This document shows, in pieces, positions 60,620 through 64,000 of a stretch of DNA of 64,000 nt. Made by a program: the position numbers and the translations under genes. Source of the stretch: JBBDIP01 sp050260675. GTDB taxonomy: Bacteria; Bacillota; Sulfobacillia; Fermentithermobacillales; Fermentithermobacillaceae. The number at the start of each line of letters is the position of its first letter. Position 1 is the first letter of the stretch. The notes under the pieces were generated by a model that did not search any database, had not been told where the DNA came from, and worked only from the letters and a program-made list of their open reading frames with translations. The stretch is from contig JBLNCN010000010.1 of NCBI GenBank assembly GCA_050260675.1, positions 186,001 to 250,000 of the forward strand, given 5' to 3'.

Positions 60620-62473
60620 TCAGTTCCTCTCACCGAACAGCCTGTTCCCCAGATCAACCAGCATATGGCGTCCGGAGATCTCTCTCGGAAGTAGCGGCAC
60701 CACAAGGATGGGGACGTTGAACTGCTGTTGCATCTGCGACAGGTACCTTCGCTGCATCTCCAGCCTGGACTTCCCGTAGGCGGTCTCGCCAACCTCATCC
60801 GGCAGCACCTGGTTTGCCACAACAAGGCCCGGCTCGATGCCTACCGTGCGCAACTCATCCATGGCCCGCTGTGACTCCACGATTGGGGTGCTTTCGAGGT
60901 ACATGACAAAAGCGAAGGTGCACTTGTCCTGGTCTTTCATCATGTCGATGACCTTGCCGAAACGCTTCTTGGCAACGTCGTCCGCTGCGGCTGAATCCAC
61001 CGATGCGAAGACCTTCACGTCCAACTGGGCGCTCCAGTCTACCGGCAGTTCCAGTAGCCGGAGCGTGTGGCCCGTCGGCGCGGTATCGAACACGACTACA
61101 TCCCATTCGTCTTGCGAGGCGTAGTCTATGAACTTGTCGAATGCGGCCATTTCCTCGGTGCAAGGGCTGTCCAGTTCCTCGGCCATGGATGCAATGGCTG
61201 CGGGAGAACGGCCCTTCTGCCTGGCATCTTCAAGGACGCGGGCCCGGTAGGCCTCGGCTGCCGCCTTGGCATCGATCTTGGTAACCCACAGGCGCGGTAT
61301 CCCCTCGTAGAGCGTGGGTTTGTCGCTGACGGGTGTCTCAAGCACGTCGCTTATGTGCTCTGCGGGATCGGTGGTCAACAGGAGTGTCTTGTGGCCCTGC
61401 TTGGCCAGCCAGACAGCCGTCACGCAGGAAAGGACAGTCTTGCCGACGCCACCCTTACCGGCAAAAAACACCGTCCTTCGCCCGGTCTCGGGCGTGATCT
61501 TGTTCAGGATATCGGACCTACGGCTCAAGGCCCGCTGGGGGACTGCCCGTGATGGGGTCTCGGTGGCTTGCCCAAGCCTGTAATCCTTGCTGCCGCCAAA
61601 GAGCATTTTTGCCGCGGCGCGCAGCCGCGCTGGACCCTTGATCTCCCAGTCGAATAGGAACATCGTGCGCGAAGGGTAGGGGAGTCGTTTGTGGATCTCC
61701 TCGATGTGCAACTGCTGCATCTTGCTCCGTTCGGCGAAGAAGGGATTGGACGCTTCGGCAGGTGGGATGACGCCGTTGACGATGACCTGGAAACTCCGTA
61801 TCCCCAGTCTCTCAAGTTCTGTGATCGAGCGCTGGGTTTCCCGAATCGCCGAGGCTTCAGGGTTCAGCACGAAGGTGAAGGTAGTGCTGGATGGGTCGAC
61901 AAGCGCTCTCAGGGCGCGGTCGTACTTGGCCTTTTGTTCCTGGATCGCGGCAGCTGGACCAATGCACGTCTGGCCTCCGGTACGGGCAGCCTCCTCAATC
62001 GAGTGGCTCCACTCAGCTGGGAGTTCCAGCAGCCGCAGGGTGTGACCTGTCGGAGCTGTATCAAAGATGACGACGTCGAACGGCTCTCCTCCAGCCGAGG
62101 GGACATCGATGAAGTCCGTGAAGCGGTCAAAGGCCGCTACCTCGGCGGTACACGGCCCTGCCATCTGTTCCTCCATGACCTTCACGATCTCCGGTGGGAA
62201 CAAAGCGCGCAGCGGCCCTAGAGCTCTCTCCTTGTATTCAAAAGTGGCTTTGTCCGGGTCGATCTCCATGGCCCACAAACCGTCTACGCCCTCGATGGGG
62301 GTGACCTTGTGGCCTATGGGCTGCTCGAAGACATCCGCGAGGTTGGACGCTGGATCCGTCGTGACGATGAATGTCCTTTTTCCTTCGTTCGCCAGATGGA
62401 TCGCAGTCGTACAGGCCATGCTTGTCTTGCCGACGCCGCCTTTGCCGGAAAAGAACAGGAATTGGGTGTTCAT
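60620..62473 (-). CDS. arsA: Arsenical pump-driving ATPase ArsA, tandem-domain form
   Basis: ArsA hydrolyses ATP on binding As(III) and drives the efflux permease. The 617-residue protein has two homologous halves. The P-loops are FSGKGGVGKTSMA at residues 8-20 and FAGKGGVGKTVLS near residue 340. The signature DTAPTGHTLRLLELP occurs in both halves. The three metalloid-binding cysteines of E. coli ArsA have counterparts: GPCTAEVAAFDRF, GQTCIGPAAAI and SPCTEEMAAFDKF. It follows arsD, which delivers As(III) to it. Pairing with ACR3 rather than ArsB is an inference. Confidence 0.96.
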   Translation of the reverse strand: MNTQFLFFSGKGGVGKTSMACTTAIHLANEGKRTFIVTTDPASNLADVFEQPIGHKVTPIEGVDGLWAMEIDPDKATFEYKERALGPLRALFPPEIVKVMEEQMAGPCTAEVAAFDRFTDFIDVPSAGGEPFDVVIFDTAPTGHTLRLLELPAEWSHSIEEAARTGGQTCIGPAAAIQEQKAKYDRALRALVDPSSTTFTFVLNPEASAIRETQRSITELERLGIRSFQVIVNGVIPPAEASNPFFAERSKMQQLHIEEIHKRLPYPSRTMFLFDWEIKGPARLRAAAKMLFGGSKDYRLGQATETPSRAVPQRALSRRSDILNKITPETGRRTVFFAGKGGVGKTVLSCVTAVWLAKQGHKTLLLTTDPAEHISDVLETPVSDKPTLYEGIPRLWVTKIDAKAAAEAYRARVLEDARQKGRSPAAIASMAEELDSPCTEEMAAFDKFIDYASQDEWDVVVFDTAPTGHTLRLLELPVDWSAQLDVKVFASVDSAAADDVAKKRFGKVIDMMKDQDKCTFAFVMYLESTPIVESQRAMDELRTVGIEPGLVVANQVLPDEVGETAYGKSRLEMQRRYLSQMQQQFNVPILVVPLLPREISGRHMLVDLGNRLFGERN

Positions 62474-62486
62474 CTGTTGTGGCTCC

Positions 62487-62807
62487 TTAGGTGGTCCTCG
62501 CCAGTGCGCGCCGCATTTCCTCCAGCGTCATGTACTTCCCTGTCTCTACCAAACGGCCGTCGACCACCGTTATCGGTAACGCCGATAGCTGGCGTTCTCT
62601 GACCAATCGGAGCACCTCCGGATTGGAGAGGAAGGCCTGAGGATGGGTGTTCAACGCATAACGTTCCACCGTGACGCCTTTAGATTTCAGCGTGATGATG
62701 GCTTCACTTACATCGAGGAGGACCGGGTCGATCGTCGGACCGCACAGTCCGGTGGGACAGCACATGGGCGGGTCGTAGATCAGGATCCTCGGGCTATCGT
62801 CAGCCAC
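62487..62807 (-). CDS. arsD: Arsenite metallochaperone ArsD
   Basis: ArsD hands arsenite to ArsA. GTG 62807 behind AGGAGG gives 106 residues; the preceding gene stops one base before. The protein begins ILIYDPPMCCPTGLCGP, which contains the three cysteines (CC and C) that hold As(III). It continues VERYALNTHPQAFLSNPEVL and ALPITVVDGRLVETGKYMTL. A C-terminal pair of vicinal cysteines found in some plasmid ArsD proteins is absent. It lies directly between arsR and arsA. Confidence 0.95.
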   Translation of the reverse strand: MADDSPRILIYDPPMCCPTGLCGPTIDPVLLDVSEAIITLKSKGVTVERYALNTHPQAFLSNPEVLRLVRERQLSALPITVVDGRLVETGKYMTLEEMRRALARTT

Positions 62808-62808
62808 G

Positions 62809-63183
62809 CTAGGTGTTCCTCCTATTGGGGCCGAGTACGCACCGACCTTCTTCTCTGAGCGCAAGCCGGGCTCTAAGCCGGGCGTCATCGTTCTCGAAAA
62901 CTGGTCCGGACAAATGCTCCTTGACCAGAGCACAGAGTCCTGCGCTGAACTCCGATAGATGTTCCGGTACAGAGTAGTAGACCCACGTACCCACTCGGGA
63001 ATCCGTTACAAGGCCAGCCTGGCGTAGGATCGCCAGGTGCTTTGAGACCTGGTATTGAGGGAGCCTGAGTGCGTCAGCAAGCTCGCATACACACACCGGG
63101 TCTTCAGCGATAAGGATCATGCGGAGAGCCCGAAGACGCGTTAGGTCGGAGAGCGCTTTGAACTCTGAGGTGAATGCGTTCAC
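62809..63183 (-). CDS. arsR: ArsR family arsenic-responsive repressor
   Basis: I place the start at GTG 63183 behind GGGGAGGG (124 residues). The winged helix shows FKALSDLTRLRALRMILIAE, VCVCELADALRLPQYQVSKH (recognition helix with the CVC arsenite-sensing pair) and LAILRQAGLVTDSRVGTWVY. The tail is acidic/basic (CALVKEHLSG). The operator at 63207 overlaps its own promoter, and a related palindrome precedes acr3, so it probably controls both arsenic operons and itself. It heads arsR-arsD-arsA-thioredoxin-like. Confidence 0.96.
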   Translation of the reverse strand: MNAFTSEFKALSDLTRLRALRMILIAEDPVCVCELADALRLPQYQVSKHLAILRQAGLVTDSRVGTWVYYSVPEHLSEFSAGLCALVKEHLSGPVFENDDARLRARLALREEGRCVLGPNRRNT

Positions 63184-63203
63184 GTTTGTCCCTCCCCAAG
63201 TAA

Positions 63204-63228
63204 CATTATATGCTTGTGTGAGCATATA
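63204..63228 (-). promoter_or_regulatory. arsR promoter and operator
   Basis: TATATGCT (63207-63214), six bases, AGCATATA (63221-63228): perfect 8-bp arms. On the minus strand TATAAT (63209-63204) is the probable -10, so repressor binding would block the promoter. GGGGAGGG and GTG 63183 follow. Confidence 0.88.
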
Positions 63229-63246
63229 GGCTAGGGCAGGGTATTG

Positions 63247-63729
63247 CTAGTTTCTCTCCTTATCCTGAACAATAGGCGGAGTGTCGCCAATGAGGCCTTT
63301 GAGGATCTCCTCCGGTGTCTTGGCAGTGACCGGATACCTGATGAAGTCCTTGGTGTTGTAGGTGCAGATGGTCTCGAGCCCTGCTTCTATCATTTGTGCC
63401 ACCAGGTGACAGTCGAAGATCTGCTGCCCGCGGACCTCAAGGCCGGGGGCAAGCGAAGTTAGGCGGCTCAGCGAGTCGGACGACGGTTGCAGCACGGGCA
63501 ACATAGTTCCAAACTGCTCCAAAAGGTCAAGTGCCTCGGCGGTGGTCGCCGGGTTCTCCAGGCGTCGAGGATCAGTGATGACTGCGAAGAACTCGAGTAG
63601 GTTCTGATGAAACACACACGCGAGAGGGTTACCCGCCTGGGCAGCCTCTATGAGCCTTCTCGACGCCCCATGCTGAGGAGCATCCTCCTGGAGTGAGTAG
63701 ACAAGTACGTTGGTGTCAATGAGTATCAT
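63247..63729 (-). CDS. PIN-domain toxin (VapC family), second pair
   Basis: The 160-residue protein opens MILIDTNVLVYSLQEDAPQH, giving the first PIN aspartate. It has a glutamate in NLLEFFAVITDPRRLENP and acidic residues in QQIFDCHLVAQMIEAGLETI, followed by CTYNTKDFIRYPV. The four-acid PIN site looks intact. ATG 63729 overlaps the upstream antitoxin stop by four bases. The two VapC proteins in this window are not close relatives of each other. Confidence 0.92.
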   Translation of the reverse strand: MILIDTNVLVYSLQEDAPQHGASRRLIEAAQAGNPLACVFHQNLLEFFAVITDPRRLENPATTAEALDLLEQFGTMLPVLQPSSDSLSRLTSLAPGLEVRGQQIFDCHLVAQMIEAGLETICTYNTKDFIRYPVTAKTPEEILKGLIGDTPPIVQDKERN

Positions 63730-63947
63730 GAAAGGCCTCTGTCACGGTAGATCTCTTCCCTGGACAAGGACCCAAAGACCTTACCCTTTCGCACCGGCAA
63801 CCGCATAAGGGGCCGGTTCGTGACTAGGTACCTCTCAAGCGCTTCAATGACCATCTCATTTTTCGGCCGGCCGAGCGCCTTGCACACTTCGTCAAGTCGG
63901 GCTATGACATGCGCCTTGTCTTGAGGCACGTAGATGTTCAGCTGCAC
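63726..63947 (-). CDS. Ribbon-helix-helix antitoxin, second pair
   Basis: I prefer GTG 63947, behind GAGGTGA; GTG 63956 is the alternative but has no spacing to a ribosome site. The protein of about 73 residues reads LNIYVPQDKAHVIARLDEVC, then KALGRPKNEMVIEALERYLV, the ribbon-helix-helix pattern of VapB/CopG antitoxins. The C-terminus (KVFGSLSREEIYRDRGLS) is the toxin-binding tail, as in antitoxins with SLxREEIY ends. It shares four bases with the toxin gene. Confidence 0.88.
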   Translation of the reverse strand: MQLNIYVPQDKAHVIARLDEVCKALGRPKNEMVIEALERYLVTNRPLMRLPVRKGKVFGSLSREEIYRDRGLS

Positions 63948-63965
63948 TCCTGTCACCTCTTCTAT

Positions 63966-63994
63966 ACTCTACAATCCGTGTCGAAGGGACTCAA
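63966..63994 (-). promoter_or_regulatory. Possible promoter of the second VapBC pair
   Basis: On the minus strand TTGAGT (63994-63989), 17 bases, TAGAGT (63971-63966). Four of six bases match at each hexamer. Position relative to the antitoxin start is suitable. Confidence 0.5.
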
Positions 63995-64000
63995 TAGTGA

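Overview
The window looks like chromosomal DNA of a high-GC Bacillota (Firmicutes) bacterium. It carries secA-prfB-ftsE-ftsX-ctp-minJ-like-uvrB-uvrA in the order known from Bacillus subtilis, rapZ-yvcK-whiA, cdaA-cdaR-glmM followed by glmS behind a glmS ribozyme, and the split transketolase common in clostridia. GTG and TTG starts are frequent and Shine-Dalgarno sequences are strong. I cannot assign a genus. No tRNA, rRNA or CRISPR array was seen.

Layout. Positions 1-19,100 hold housekeeping genes mostly on the plus strand: the secA 3' end, prfB with its programmed +1 frameshift site, a small exported protein, csaB (minus), a TagA/WecG glycosyltransferase, two transketolase halves, the ftsE-ftsX-hydrolase activator-ctp-MinJ-like division block, then uvrB-uvrA-uvrC. 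Positions 19,200-21,470 hold a three-gene envelope-stress-like module (DUF2089 regulator, DUF4097/YvlB-like protein, short YvlB-like protein) in which every protein carries the same small helical motif. Positions 21,500-27,980 form a long minus-strand cluster. Its order of transcription is a tiny exported peptide gene with a duplicated proline-rich peptide, a hairpin terminator, an HTH-TPR regulator, a stand-alone pyruvate-kinase C-domain protein, a cupin-type phosphoglucose isomerase, rapZ, yvcK and whiA. The peptide/regulator pair resembles an RRNPP-type cell-cell signalling system and is the best candidate here for something undescribed. Positions 28,460-34,140 hold cdaA-cdaR-glmM, the glmS ribozyme and glmS, linking c-di-AMP and cell-wall precursor synthesis.

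From about 34,140 to the end the DNA is accessory and partly decayed. It contains short repeats like a transposon end, a frameshifted gene, a BlaI/M56 sensor pair with two operators, a Tn7/Mu-like transposase remnant, a truncated ABC exporter, a frameshifted histidine phosphatase and a HicB remnant. It also has intact genes: NUDIX hydrolase, dcd, alpha/beta hydrolase, a MalT-like LuxR regulator, an S41 lipoprotein, a GMC oxidoreductase, a TPM-PspA membrane-stress pair, a nucleotidyltransferase and pruA.

Positions 57,170-63,230 are an arsenic-resistance island of two convergent operons: acr3-permease-redox protein-DUF2703 (plus), and arsR-arsD-arsA-thioredoxin-like (minus). Both promoters carry a TATATG/CATATA-type palindrome, so one ArsR probably controls both. 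The window ends in a second VapBC-type toxin-antitoxin pair.
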